Shown in pieces: positions 27,187 to 36,476 of a DNA stretch of 64,000 nucleotides. A program made the position numbers and the translations under genes. Under the pieces are notes generated by a model that worked only from the letters and a program-made list of their open reading frames with translations, had not been told where the DNA came from and made no database searches. The number at the start of each line of letters is the position of its first letter. Positions within the stretch are counted from its first letter, which is position 1. The stretch spans positions 1,612,001-1,676,000 of the forward strand of contig NZ_JAQNDK010000004.1 of NCBI RefSeq assembly GCF_028368935.1, in the 5' to 3' direction. This DNA comes from Sorangium aterium (GTDB lineage Bacteria; Myxococcota_A; Polyangia; Polyangiales; Polyangiaceae).

Positions 27187-27416
27187 GCGCTCCGGGGCAG
27201 GTCGATGACCTCATCCCCGATCATGGCGGCGGCGAAGGCCAGGGCCTGCCGGATGTCCTCGTCGTCCAGCTCCGGGTAGTCGCGTCGCAGCTCTTCGCGG
27301 TCCGGATAGGTCGCCAGCACTTCCAGCACCCGCTTCACCGTCAGGCGAAGGTCCCTGATGCACGGCTGCCCGTTCATTCGGCCAGGGTGCGCGGTGATCC
27401 GGTCAAAATTTCGCAT
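27183..27416 (-). CDS. DUF433 antitoxin
   Basis: 77 residues, too short to stand out among the shadow frames. It shows the DUF433 pattern: FDRITAHPGRMNGQPCIRD, then LTVKRVLEVLATYP and YPELDDEDIRQALAFA, a helix-turn-helix-like fold used by VapB-type antitoxins. It overlaps the DUF5615 toxin by 4 bp and comes first in the operon, so it likely represses its own promoter and neutralises the toxin. Confidence 0.88.
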   Translation of the reverse strand: MRNFDRITAHPGRMNGQPCIRDLRLTVKRVLEVLATYPDREELRRDYPELDDEDIRQALAFAAAMIGDEVIDLPRSA

Positions 27417-27698
27417 GGTCCGAGGATCTCCCGCGAGAGGATACACCGGCCGGGACGCGCCGTCCTCGCCTGACCCGGCGGGGGCTGGCAAGCTCGGCAA
27501 CCAGCGGCCAGGGGCGACGGGCGGGCCGGCGCGAGCTTTCCAGAACCCCCTCCGAGGTGGCGCGCGTCGGTTGCCTGGCCGCGCGCGTCTGCGAGGATAC
27601 GGCGCCGGCAGGGGTGGGGAGCCCGGTGAGCGCCCGCGCGCGCTCGACGAGGACCGAGGGGGCGCCGAGGAGCGCTGAGCCTGCCGCTCGGAGGGCAG

Positions 27699-29615
27699 GT
27701 GAGCGAACGACTCGACGTTGAGGTGCTGAGCCGCCGCGAGGAGCTCGAGGCGCTGCGGGAGCCGTGGAGCGCGCTGTGGCAGCGCTGCCCGGCGGCGACG
27801 GCGTTCCAGCGGCCGGAGTGGCTGATCCCGTGGTGCCGCGCGCTCGGGCCCGAGGAGGTGCTCGCCCTGGTCTTCCGGTCGGACGAGGGGCTCGTCGGCC
27901 TCGCGCCCCTCGCGGTTCACCGCATCGGCGGCGAGCGCGTCGTCGCGCTGCTCGGCGCCGGGATCTCCGATTACAACGATGTCCTGGCCGCGTCCGGGTA
28001 CGAGCGCGCGGTCGCGGACGCGGCGCTCGCTTGCCTCGAAGAGCGCGCCGACGCGTGGGACGTCGCCGATCTCCACGACCTGCGCGCGTCGTCGCCGCTG
28101 CTCCTGGCCGAGGCGCCTCCCGGCTGGTCGGACGAGGTCGAGAAGCACGAGGCGTGTCCGGCGGTGACGATCCCCGAGGGCACCGGGCCGGACGAGCTGT
28201 TTCCGCCCGGGATGCGCGCGCGCGTCGCCCGCGCGCGGAAGCGGCTCGCGCGGGCCGGCGACCTGCGCCTCGACGTGGCCGACGCGGCGAGCGTGGACGA
28301 GCTGCTCGAGGCGCTGTTCGCCAACCACAAGGCGCGCTGGCGCTCGCGCGGCGAGGGGGGCGTGCTCGACGAGGCGCTCCGGCCGTTCCACCGCGAGGCC
28401 GCGCGCGCGCTGTGCGCGCCGGGCGCGCTGCGGCTCTTCGGCCTGCGGCTCGACGGGCGGATCATCGCGTCGCTCTACGGGTTCGCCGAGCGCGGCGGGC
28501 TCGCGTCGTACATCACCGGCTTCGATCCGGAGCTCGCGTGGTACAGCCCGGGGCTCGTGATGCTCGCCAGCGCGATCGAGCACGCGGCGCGCGAGGGCGC
28601 GCGGACCGTGGACTTCCTCCGCGGCCGCGAGCCGTACAAGTACGACTGGGGCGCCGTCGACCGCTGGACGTTCCGCCGGCGGCTGCGGCGCCGGGGCGGG
28701 CGCGGGGCGGGGCGGGAGGTCGGACAGGGCGAGGGCGCGGTGCAGGCCGTCATGTCCGGCGAGGCGTCGCCGGAGGTCGGCCTGGTGCGGCTTCTCGGCG
28801 CCGCGGGGGACCTCGAGGCCGCCGCGGGCGCGATCGACGCCGCGCGGCTGGCGGCAGAAGAGGGGGAGCGGGCGGCGCGCCTCGAGGCGCTGCGCCGCTG
28901 CCTGGACGAGCGGCGCGCCGGGTGCGCGACCGTGGCGGCGATGCTGGGCGCGCACCGGGGCGCGCGCGTCGCCGGGGGGGACGCGCGGGGAGCCTGTCAC
29001 TCCACCGCGCGGCTGTTCGACGAGCTCTGCGAGCGCTCGGAGGAGGCGAGCGTCGCTGCGTACTCGCTCGGCGATCCGGAGCTCCTCGAGCGGGCGACGC
29101 GGGAGGTGGTCGAGCTCCTCGAGCGGTGGGGCGCGATCGGGGAGGACCGCGCGATCCTGCAGATCGGCTGCGGGATCGGCCGCTTCGAGGCGGCGCTCGC
29201 GCCGAGGGTGCGCGAGGCGTGGGGGCTCGACGTCTCGCCGCGCATGATCGAGGCCGCGCGCCGCCGCTGCGCGGGGCGCTCGAACGTCGTGCTCGCGGTC
29301 TCGTCGGGCGTCGATCTGGGCGACGCGCCGTCGGCACGCTTCGATCTCGTGTACGCGGTCGACTCGTTCCCGTACATCGTCGCCGCGGGCCCGGAGGTCG
29401 TGGATCGGCTCGTCGCGGAGGCGCGCCGGGCGCTGCGGCCGGGCGGGGAGCTCGTCGTCCTGGGCTACTCGTACCGCGGCGACCCGGCGCGCGACGCGGC
29501 CGACGTCGCGCGGCTCGCGGCCCGCCACGGGTTCGACGTCCTCACGAGCGGCGAGCGGGTGTTCTCGCTGTGGGACGCGCGGGCGTACCGGCTGCGGAAG
29601 ATCGAGCAGCGGTGA
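27699..29615 (+). CDS. CelD/BcsL-type acyltransferase fused to a SAM methyltransferase
   Basis: 638 residues in two enzyme parts. Residues 1-345 form a GNAT-fold CelD/BcsL-like acyltransferase (FQRPEWLIPWC; later FANHKARW, LYGFAERGGLASYITGFDP and FLRGREPYKYDWG). A helical Ala/Glu-rich linker of about 130 residues follows. Residues about 475-638 are a class I methyltransferase with ILQIGCGIGRFE, LDVSPRMIEAARRR and FDLVYAVDSFPYI. Each is known separately, often in polysaccharide or natural-product loci; the fusion suggests that acylation and methylation act on the same glycan or peptide. The gene appears monocistronic. Confidence 0.88.
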   Translation: MSERLDVEVLSRREELEALREPWSALWQRCPAATAFQRPEWLIPWCRALGPEEVLALVFRSDEGLVGLAPLAVHRIGGERVVALLGAGISDYNDVLAASGYERAVADAALACLEERADAWDVADLHDLRASSPLLLAEAPPGWSDEVEKHEACPAVTIPEGTGPDELFPPGMRARVARARKRLARAGDLRLDVADAASVDELLEALFANHKARWRSRGEGGVLDEALRPFHREAARALCAPGALRLFGLRLDGRIIASLYGFAERGGLASYITGFDPELAWYSPGLVMLASAIEHAAREGARTVDFLRGREPYKYDWGAVDRWTFRRRLRRRGGRGAGREVGQGEGAVQAVMSGEASPEVGLVRLLGAAGDLEAAAGAIDAARLAAEEGERAARLEALRRCLDERRAGCATVAAMLGAHRGARVAGGDARGACHSTARLFDELCERSEEASVAAYSLGDPELLERATREVVELLERWGAIGEDRAILQIGCGIGRFEAALAPRVREAWGLDVSPRMIEAARRRCAGRSNVVLAVSSGVDLGDAPSARFDLVYAVDSFPYIVAAGPEVVDRLVAEARRALRPGGELVVLGYSYRGDPARDAADVARLAARHGFDVLTSGERVFSLWDARAYRLRKIEQR

Positions 29616-29758
29616 AGGGCGCTCGAACCGCGACGTCACGAGGGAGATCGACGCGAGGCCGACCGTGGAGGAGGCCTGTTGGAATCCCGCCGTCCTGGAG
29701 GTTCAGCGAGGAAGAATCGCTCGCTTGTACACGTAGCAATCGACACAAGGTGCTTGCC

Positions 29759-30148
29759 ATGAAGACATCGATCCACGGTGCGTTCGCTCTCCTCCTGAGT
29801 TGTCTGACCCTGCCTGCCTGTGCCGCCGTCGAGCTCAGCCCGGGCGCCGAGCGGGTCATCGTCACCAAGCAGCCGGCCCCGCAGGGGTGCCGGTTCCTGG
29901 GGACGGTGATCGGAGAGCAGGGCGGCTCCCTGTCTGGAGCGTTCACCAGCAATGCGAACCTGCAGGAGGGCGCGGTCAACGACATGAAGAACAAGGCCCA
30001 TGGCCTGGGCGGCAACTACGTGGTCCTGGAGAACACGAACGCCGGGACCACCATCTCCGGCGACCGAGGCAACATCTCCGGCCAGCAGACCGACGTCACC
30101 CACATGGGCAACGCGTACAGCTGCCCGCCGCAGCTCGTCGGTCTGTAA
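29759..30148 (+). CDS. DUF4156 lipoprotein
   Basis: 129 residues. The signal ends in a TLPACA lipobox. The mature protein matches the DUF4156 pattern: [20 protein letters not shown], then [30 protein letters not shown] and a final YSCP. The two conserved Cys outside the lipobox may pair. Function of the family is unknown; members are small envelope lipoproteins. A strong terminator follows 45 bp after the stop codon, so the gene ends a transcript. Confidence 0.88.
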   Translation: MKTSIHGAFALLLSCLTLPACAAVELSPGAERVIVTKQPAPQGCRFLGTVIGEQGGSLSGAFTSNANLQEGAVNDMKNKAHGLGGNYVVLENTNAGTTISGDRGNISGQQTDVTHMGNAYSCPPQLVGL

Positions 30149-30492
30149 GACGCCCCGATCCCGCGAGGTCGCTGCGGCGATGGTCCGCGGCGCGAGGCTC
30201 CCGAAGGCGCCGCCGGCGGGAGCCTCGTTTCCTCTGGCCGCGCGGCCCGTCCGGCCGCCTCCGAGGAGGCGCGCTCGACCAGGAGAGCCCGCTCGAAACG
30301 GTCCGACCGCAACGCGGCGGGCCGGAGCTCATCCAATGTCGACGAAGGGCCGGTGGAGCGTCGCCTCGGCGGGGTGCCCGCCGGTCGACCGTGCGGCCTG
30401 CGCCAGCCGTCGGGATGGCTCCACGGTCGGGCGCGGCCCCCGCCGCGCCCCGATCCGCGCCGAGGGGGCCTGCCGCAGGGGGAGATGAAGAG
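30149..30492. other. 344-bp intergenic region
   Basis: It lies between the DUF4156 and aquaporin genes. It holds the terminator at 30193-30230 and a CGCCTCC/GGAGGCG hairpin at 30256-30271. No gene is apparent. Confidence 0.5.
30193..30230 (+). terminator. Rho-independent terminator after the DUF4156 gene
   Basis: CGAGGCTCCCG (30193-30203) pairs perfectly with CGGGAGCCTCG (30217-30227), followed by TTT. Confidence 0.75.
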
Positions 30493-31230
30493 ATGGAGAT
30501 GTCGTTGTCCAGGCGTACGGCCGCAGAGTTTCTCGGAACGTTCTGGCTCGTGCTCGGCGGCTGCGGGAGCGCCGTGCTCTCGGCCGCGTATCCCAGGCTG
30601 GGGATCGGCTTCCTGGGCGTGGCGATCGCGTTCGGGCTCTCCTTCCTGACGATGGCCTACGCGGTGGGCCACATCTCGGGCGCGCACTTCAACCCCGCCG
30701 TCACGCTCGGCCTGATCGCCGGCGGGCGCTTTCCCGCGCGAGACCTCCTGCCGTACGTCCTCGCCCAGATCGCCGGCGCCATCGTCGCCGCCGGGATCCT
30801 CTATGCGATCGCCAGCGGCGCCGCCGGGTTCACCGTGCACGCAGGGTTCGCGTCGAACGGCTATGGCGGGCGCTCGCCCGGCGGATACTCGCTCTTCGCG
30901 AGCCTCCTGGCCGAGATCGTCCTCACGTTCGGCTTCGTGATGGTGGTCCTCGGCGCGACCGAGCACGGCGCGCCGCGCGGGTTCGCGCCGATCGCCATCG
31001 GGCTCGCGCTCACGGTGGTTCACCTCATCGGGATCCCGGTCACGAACACGTCGGTCAACCCGGCGCGCTCCACCGGTCCTGCCCTGTTCGTCGGCGGAGG
31101 GGCGCTGTCTCAGCTGTGGCTGTTCTGGCTCGCCCCGCTCGCCGGCGGCATGCTCGCGGGCGTCCTCTATCCGGTGCTCGTGGGCCCGAGGCCGAGCCGG
31201 GCCGTCGTCACGTCGCCGCCGGTCATCTGA
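30493..31230 (+). CDS. aqpZ: Aquaporin Z-type water channel
   Basis: 245 residues, six membrane helices and two half-helices carrying the NPA boxes HFNPAVTLG and SVNPARSTG. The residue after the second NPA is Arg, the usual selectivity-filter arginine. Small residues around the pore fit a water-selective AqpZ rather than a glycerol channel. The ATG at 30493 is used; GGAGATGAAGAG lies upstream. The region before it carries the terminator of the preceding gene, so it is likely transcribed by itself. It converges with the flippase-like gene. Confidence 0.93.
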   Translation: MEMSLSRRTAAEFLGTFWLVLGGCGSAVLSAAYPRLGIGFLGVAIAFGLSFLTMAYAVGHISGAHFNPAVTLGLIAGGRFPARDLLPYVLAQIAGAIVAAGILYAIASGAAGFTVHAGFASNGYGGRSPGGYSLFASLLAEIVLTFGFVMVVLGATEHGAPRGFAPIAIGLALTVVHLIGIPVTNTSVNPARSTGPALFVGGGALSQLWLFWLAPLAGGMLAGVLYPVLVGPRPSRAVVTSPPVI

Positions 31231-31266
31231 GGCGACCGAGAGAGGGGAGGACGCCGACGGCGGGGA

Positions 31267-32418
31267 TCAGGCCGGCCCTGCGCCCGGCTCCCCGGCCTCG
31301 GCCTGCCGATCCCCGGCGGCGGCCAGCGCGTCCTTCGGCGAGATCCGCTCGATGAGCAGCGCCGCTCCCGCGCCCAGGAACGTCACCCCGACCTGCAGCA
31401 CGTACAGCCAGAACACCGCGGCGGATCCGGGGCCGACCACGTCGCGCGGGGAGATGTACATCGACAGCCCGGCGTAGACCGAGATCTGGAACGCGCCGAA
31501 GAACCCGGGCGCGTTGGGCACGAGCACCCCGAGCGCGAGCACGCCCATCACCACGCACGCCTGGCCGAAGGTGAGCCCGGTGACGCCCGCGCCCCGGCAC
31601 ACCATCCAGATGCCGGCCGCATTGACGGCCCAGTACACCACCGTGACCGCCAGGAACGGGCCGGTGTAGCGGAAGCGGGGCAGGAAGCGCAGGCCGTCGG
31701 CCACGTGCTCCACGCGGTCGGCCAGCCAGACGCCGAGCCGCGGCGAGACAAGCCCGACGACCCGCTCGGTGGTGCGGCGGGCCCAGGCGCGCCGCCAGTA
31801 GAACACCCCCATGGTCACGAAGCCGGCGAAGAAGACGGCGAGCGCGGTGTACGCGGCGCCGGGGACCACCGCCGCCGAGACCTGCAGCTCGCCGATGCGG
31901 TCCGGCAGGGGGTCGAGGGGCCTCGCGATCTGCAGCGCGGCGAAGAGCAGCGCGCTCAGGTAGAGGCCGTCGAGCACCCGCTCGGCGCCCACGCTGCCCG
32001 TGGCCGCCCAGCCCGAGATGCCGCCCTGCTGGCGGATGAGCGCGGGGCGCACCAGCTCGCCCATGCGGAAGGGCAGGAGCAGGAGCGCGCCGTAGCCGAT
32101 GAACGAGACGGTGAGCACCCGCCGCATCGACACCGGGCGCAGCGGCCGGAGCAGCCAGTACCAGCGCATCGCGCGCAGGGTCAGCACGAGCAGCCACACC
32201 GCGCCGTAGGCCACGGGGACCCACGCGGGCACGCGCGCGAGGTGCTCGGCCGCCGGCACGACAGGCAGGGTGCCGGCGCGCATCAGCCAGACGAAGCAGC
32301 CCGCGACGACGAGCGATCCGAGGAGCCCGAGCGCGCGGCGCCGGGCGAGGTTGCCGGCTGCCGGTGTGGCGCGCGGGGCGCGCGCGTCGCCCTCGTGGAC
32401 CGGGGCCGGCTCAGCCAT
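31267..32418 (-). CDS. Flippase-like (LPG synthase TM domain / UPF0104) membrane protein
   Basis: 383 residues with about eight membrane segments and the family signature FRMGELVRPALIRQ. Proteins of this type are thought to translocate lipid-linked sugars or lipids, or are related to the membrane part of lysylphosphatidylglycerol synthase; no synthetase domain is present here. It starts 8 bp inside the upstream glycosyltransferase gene, so the two are translationally coupled. The ATG at 32418 is preferred over a longer frame with a basic, low-complexity N-terminus. Confidence 0.86.
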   Translation of the reverse strand: MAEPAPVHEGDARAPRATPAAGNLARRRALGLLGSLVVAGCFVWLMRAGTLPVVPAAEHLARVPAWVPVAYGAVWLLVLTLRAMRWYWLLRPLRPVSMRRVLTVSFIGYGALLLLPFRMGELVRPALIRQQGGISGWAATGSVGAERVLDGLYLSALLFAALQIARPLDPLPDRIGELQVSAAVVPGAAYTALAVFFAGFVTMGVFYWRRAWARRTTERVVGLVSPRLGVWLADRVEHVADGLRFLPRFRYTGPFLAVTVVYWAVNAAGIWMVCRGAGVTGLTFGQACVVMGVLALGVLVPNAPGFFGAFQISVYAGLSMYISPRDVVGPGSAAVFWLYVLQVGVTFLGAGAALLIERISPKDALAAAGDRQAEAGEPGAGPA

Positions 32419-33412
32419 CGGCGCCGCTGCCCGCGCGGTCCGCGTCGGCCCGGGCCGGGGCGCCGCGGTCCTCGTGCGCGCCGCCTTGCTCCCCGGGCCG
32501 CGGGCGCCGCACAAGGAACATCGGCCGGTGCTTCACCTCGTCATAGATCACCGCCACGTAGAGCGCGATGACCCCGACGCTGGTGAGCAGGAGCCCGCCG
32601 AGGATGAGCTGGAGCAGGATCACCGTGGTGAACCCGCTGAGCGCCTCGCCGTCCAGGTAGCGCCACAGGGTCTGCGCGCCGAGCCCGGCCGCGAACACCA
32701 GGGTGCCGAAGCCCATGGCCGTGACCATCTTCAGCGGCAGCGCCGAGAAGGCGATGAGGTTGCGGATGGAGTAGCGGATGAGGCCGACCAGCGACCATTT
32801 GGTGGTGCCGTGCAGGCGCTCGGCCACGGTGAAGGGGATCTCGGTGGTCCGGAAGCCCACCCAGGTCACGAGGCCCCGGAAGAAGCGGTTGCGCTCCGCG
32901 CATTGCATGAGCGCGTCGACCACCTGGCGGTCGATCAGCTTGAAATCGGAGGCGCCCCGGAAGTCGCCCCGCGCCGCGCCGGCCATGAGCGCGTTGAACA
33001 CCCAGGTCATCATCCGGTAGACGAGGCTCTCGCGCGCCCGCGTCTCCTTGACGGCGCTCACCACGTCGTAGCCCTCGGCCCAGAGCTCGACCATGCGCGC
33101 GATGAGCGAGGGCGGGTGCTGCAGGTCGGCGTCCATGAAGATGAGCGCGCGGCCCCGGGCCTCGCTCAGGCCGGCGGCCATCGCCGCCTCCTTGCCGAAG
33201 TTGCGCGCGAGCGGCACCGGGCGCACCCGCGGATCCGCCGCGGCCGCGGCCAGGAGCCGCTCCAGGGTGCGGTCGCGGGAGCCGTCGTCCACGCAGACGA
33301 GCTCGTAGCTCCGGCCGATCTTGTCGAGGTGCCCGCGCACCACCTCGAGGCTGTGCTCGATGGCCGGCTCCTCGTTGTAGACGGGGATGACGACCGAGAT
33401 GTCCACGCTCAC
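32411..33412 (-). CDS. Family 2 glycosyltransferase (polyprenol-phosphate sugar type)
   Basis: 333 residues. The GT-A fold shows VVIPVYNEE, VDDGSRDRT, and the metal-binding DAD in FMDADLQHPP. Two membrane helices near the C-terminus (about 225-285) and the RYSIRNLIAFS region match the dolichol/undecaprenyl-phosphate glucose or mannose synthase group (DPM1, GtrB, ArnC). It likely transfers a sugar to a lipid phosphate at the inner face. It lies between a methyltransferase and a flippase-like gene, which fits a lipid-linked sugar export cassette. The C-terminal 30 residues are a charged tail. Confidence 0.9.
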   Translation of the reverse strand: MSVDISVVIPVYNEEPAIEHSLEVVRGHLDKIGRSYELVCVDDGSRDRTLERLLAAAAADPRVRPVPLARNFGKEAAMAAGLSEARGRALIFMDADLQHPPSLIARMVELWAEGYDVVSAVKETRARESLVYRMMTWVFNALMAGAARGDFRGASDFKLIDRQVVDALMQCAERNRFFRGLVTWVGFRTTEIPFTVAERLHGTTKWSLVGLIRYSIRNLIAFSALPLKMVTAMGFGTLVFAAGLGAQTLWRYLDGEALSGFTTVILLQLILGGLLLTSVGVIALYVAVIYDEVKHRPMFLVRRPRPGEQGGAHEDRGAPARADADRAGSGADG

Positions 33413-33430
33413 CGCCGCGCCCTCCGCCGG

Positions 33431-34348
33431 CTAGCCCGGCCGCCGCGCGACGACCTTCATGCCGTGGCCGCGATCGGCGAGGCGGCCGGCGAAGTACACA
33501 GCCGCCAGCACCGAGTTCACCAGCGGACCCTGCCGCATCTCCGCCGAGCGGAAATTCTCCCAGAGCAGCGGGTCGGGATCGATCGCCAGCACCTCGTAGC
33601 CGGTGTCCTCGAGCAGCGCGCGCATGGCCCGCTCGGTGAAGAAAAAGAAATGCTCGGCGTGGTAGATCTTGAGCACCGCGTCCTTGTAGCGGCCGCCGCT
33701 CAGCTGGTAGCTGAGGTCGGCCACCTTGTAGAACGGCGAGCGGAGCGTGGGCGTGCGCAGGAAGAGGGTCCCGCCTGGCCGGAGCATCTCGCGCATCGCC
33801 CGGAGCGGCGACACCACGTCGTCGAAATGCTCGATGACGTCCATCATCGTGATGGCGTCGAGCGAGCCGCGCAGCCTGTCGAGGAGCGACTCCACCGGCC
33901 CGCACAGCGCCCGGTCCTCGCCGAGCAGCGCCGCGGCCTTCCGGCAGGCGTCCTCGGAGATGTCGCAGCCGAGCGCGTCGTAGCCCGCCTCGCGGAGCTG
34001 GGCCGCGAACTGGCCGGTGGAGCAGCCCACGTCGAGCACCCGGCCCGACGGGGCGTAGCGCTTCAGCACGCCGACGCGCTCCTGGTTCTCCTTGCGGTAC
34101 GCCTCGGCGCGCCGCGTGTCCTCCTCGCCGCCCATCCGCTCGTGGTACTCGGAGCGGTAGAACGCCGCGATCTTCTCGCGCGGCGCCGGCAGCCGGAAGC
34201 GCAGGCCCGAGGCGGGGCACTCGAAGATGCGCGCCTCGCTGGTGCGCACGCCCCACGACGACTCCACGCCCTCCTCGGCCTGCACGTCGAGGAAGACTCG
34301 CGCCCGCACGCCCGAGAAGGAGGGAATGGGGCAGGTGGGCGCCTCCAC
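33431..34348 (-). CDS. Class I SAM methyltransferase of a glycan-type cassette
   Basis: 305 residues from a GTG at 34348, chosen because the frame upstream has no ATG and the protein then begins with EAPTCPIPSFSG, a common N-terminal Cys element of this group, paired with FECPASGL. Motif I is VLDVGCSTGQFA and motif IV is DAITMMDVIEHFDD. The C-terminal part (FLRTPT, YHAEHFFFFTERAM) resembles methyltransferases of sugar and lipid modification. It precedes the glycosyltransferase by 18 bp and is probably the first gene of this three-gene operon. It is divergent from the large polytopic protein gene. Confidence 0.85.
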   Translation of the reverse strand: MEAPTCPIPSFSGVRARVFLDVQAEEGVESSWGVRTSEARIFECPASGLRFRLPAPREKIAAFYRSEYHERMGGEEDTRRAEAYRKENQERVGVLKRYAPSGRVLDVGCSTGQFAAQLREAGYDALGCDISEDACRKAAALLGEDRALCGPVESLLDRLRGSLDAITMMDVIEHFDDVVSPLRAMREMLRPGGTLFLRTPTLRSPFYKVADLSYQLSGGRYKDAVLKIYHAEHFFFFTERAMRALLEDTGYEVLAIDPDPLLWENFRSAEMRQGPLVNSVLAAVYFAGRLADRGHGMKVVARRPG

Positions 34349-34483
34349 GGACCCAGAGGATCCGAAGGAACGGCGGCTTCGGAGCAGCTCCGCGATCACG
34401 GCCGGAACTTGGCCGAACCCGCCGCGCGCTGTCAAGACATCACGCACGCCTCGTGTCACCTGTGCTAGGGCTCGCGCCGCGAG

Positions 34484-36412
34484 ATGGGGACCAAGATGGG
34501 GACCGGGCCCGGTGCACCCGAGGCCGACATGGCCGGGGATGACGAGATCACCGCCGGCGCAGACGGCGGGGAGAGCTCCGGCGCGGAGGGCGCAGACGGC
34601 GGGGAGAGCTCCCCGCGCGCCGCCGGGCCCGAGGCCGCCGCGCCCGCGGCCGGGCCGGCGCGGCCCTCGCCGCGGCAGAGGCTCGCGCCGCTCCTCCCCG
34701 AGCTGCCGGCCGCGCTCATCGCGCTCGTCATCTCCGTCTGCTTCGGGCTGAGCTACGGCGTCAATTACGGCGCCAGCAACCAGACGGCGTACATGCTGGG
34801 CGCCCTCCGGCTGCTCGACCCCAGCGTGCTCACGAAGGACTGGTACGCGACCGGCCCGGCCAACTACCACCCGGCCTTCTCCTACGTGGGCTGGCTGCTG
34901 CTCGCCATCGACCGCGGCGGCGCGGCGGTGGGCTGGGGCCTCGTGGTCACCGCGACGCTCGGCGCCCTGTGCGTGTACTGGCTCGCGGCCGAGCTGCTGA
35001 AGGACCGGCGCCTCGCGCTGGCCACCTTCCTGCTGGTGATGGCGATCGCCTTCGTCACCCGCACCGACAGCGTCGCGTCCAGCTACATCTTCGATTTCAT
35101 CCTGCAGCCCTCCACCCTGGGCAGCCTCTTCCTCCTCGCGGCGCTGCCTCCCCTCGTGGCAGGTCGCACCCTGCTCTCGGGCGTGTTCCTCGGTCTGAGC
35201 GGGCTGTTCCACGCCAATTACCTCGTCCTCGGGATCGGCACCTTCGGCCTCGCCCAGCTCCTGCTCGGCTGGAGGGACGGCTGGAAGGGTCTGGCGCGGC
35301 GCATCGCCATGCAGGTCGGGCCGGCCATCGCGGTGTTCCTGCTCCTCTCCCCGCTCATCCTCCGCTCGGTGCGCTCGCCGGACGCGGCGTTCGCGCAGGA
35401 GATCCTCTTCAACATCCGCTCGCCGCACCACTACGCGCCCAGGACTTACAAGGGTAATTTCTTCCCGGTGGCGGCGTGGCAGATGTTCGGCCTCGGCGCC
35501 GGCGGGTGGCTCTTGCGCGGCCGGGAGGGGCGCGGGCGCCGCCTCGGCGCGGTGGTGCTCGCGATGGCGATCGTCATCTGGACCGGGACGCTGCTCACCA
35601 CCTGGGTGCAGATCCCGCGCGTCGCGCAGCTCTTCGTGTGGCGCTTCGCGCCGTTCCTCGACCTCCTCATGCAGCTGCTCGCCTGCGCGGCCTCGGCGAG
35701 CATCGCGGCCCGCCCCTCCCTCTTCCGGCGCATCCCGTCCGCGGGCCTCGCGCTGACGCTGGGCGGCTTCGTCGCCCTGGCCATGTTCGACAAGGAGGGG
35801 GATCTGGCGCCGCCGCTCCTGCTGGCCCTCGCGCCCGGCGCCGCGGGCGCCCTCGTCGGCGCGGCGGCGTCGCTGCTCGAGCGCCGGGGCGTCGGTCTCG
35901 CCCCGGCGCGCGCATTTCTGTTGCGCTTCGGCGCTTATGCGCTCGTCGCCTACGCGGCGTTCGCCTGCCTCCGCTTCGGCGTGCCCAAGGTGAGGGGCTA
36001 CGAGGAGCGGTCCAACGTGATCAAGGGCATGCGCGGGCCCGAGGCCGATATGTACGCCTGGATCCGCGCCAACACCCCGAAGGACGCGGTGTTCCTCACG
36101 CCGCCGCAGCTGGAGCGCTTCCGGCTCCTCGGCGAGCGCGCCATCGTGGTCGACTGGAAGGGCAGCGCCTACGTGCCCAGCGAGCTGGTGGAATGGTACC
36201 GGCGGCTGGAGGACGTCTCCGGGCGCAAGGGCTTCCGGCGCTCGGACGACCTGGCCGACGGCTACGGGGATCTCGACGCCGCCCGGCTCGACCCGCTGCA
36301 GAAGAAATACAAGTTCGATTACGTGGTGGTGGGCCGCGGCCGGCAGAGGGATCTGCCCGGCAAGGTCGTCTATCAGAATTCGCGCTTCGTGATCCTCGAC
36401 CTCGCCGGCTGA
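34484..36412 (+). CDS. Large polytopic membrane protein, possible DUF6798/GT-C type
   Basis: 642 residues. An acidic, Gly/Ala-rich N-terminal tail of about 75 residues contains a short repeat (DGGESS). Roughly ten membrane segments follow, then a soluble C-terminal domain (about 510-642). The loop GVNYGASNQTAYMLGALRLL before the second membrane segment recalls the DUF6798 family, and the overall plan resembles GT-C glycosyltransferases with a periplasmic C-terminal domain. That reading is by pattern only. It is divergent from the methyltransferase/glycosyltransferase/flippase cassette, so it could use the lipid-linked sugar made there. Confidence 0.8.
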   Translation: MGTKMGTGPGAPEADMAGDDEITAGADGGESSGAEGADGGESSPRAAGPEAAAPAAGPARPSPRQRLAPLLPELPAALIALVISVCFGLSYGVNYGASNQTAYMLGALRLLDPSVLTKDWYATGPANYHPAFSYVGWLLLAIDRGGAAVGWGLVVTATLGALCVYWLAAELLKDRRLALATFLLVMAIAFVTRTDSVASSYIFDFILQPSTLGSLFLLAALPPLVAGRTLLSGVFLGLSGLFHANYLVLGIGTFGLAQLLLGWRDGWKGLARRIAMQVGPAIAVFLLLSPLILRSVRSPDAAFAQEILFNIRSPHHYAPRTYKGNFFPVAAWQMFGLGAGGWLLRGREGRGRRLGAVVLAMAIVIWTGTLLTTWVQIPRVAQLFVWRFAPFLDLLMQLLACAASASIAARPSLFRRIPSAGLALTLGGFVALAMFDKEGDLAPPLLLALAPGAAGALVGAAASLLERRGVGLAPARAFLLRFGAYALVAYAAFACLRFGVPKVRGYEERSNVIKGMRGPEADMYAWIRANTPKDAVFLTPPQLERFRLLGERAIVVDWKGSAYVPSELVEWYRRLEDVSGRKGFRRSDDLADGYGDLDAARLDPLQKKYKFDYVVVGRGRQRDLPGKVVYQNSRFVILDLAG

Positions 36413-36456
36413 GGCGTGATCGGGACTTGATCGGAACTTGAAGCTCGCCGCGGGTC

Positions 36457-36476
36457 GCGTAGCGCCTGGGCTACGC
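36457..36476. terminator. Hairpin between convergent genes
   Basis: GCGTAGC and GCTACGC (7 bp) with a 6-nt loop overlap the stop codon of the exporter gene and lie 45 bp beyond the polytopic protein gene. It could serve both directions; no T-tract is present. Confidence 0.35.
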
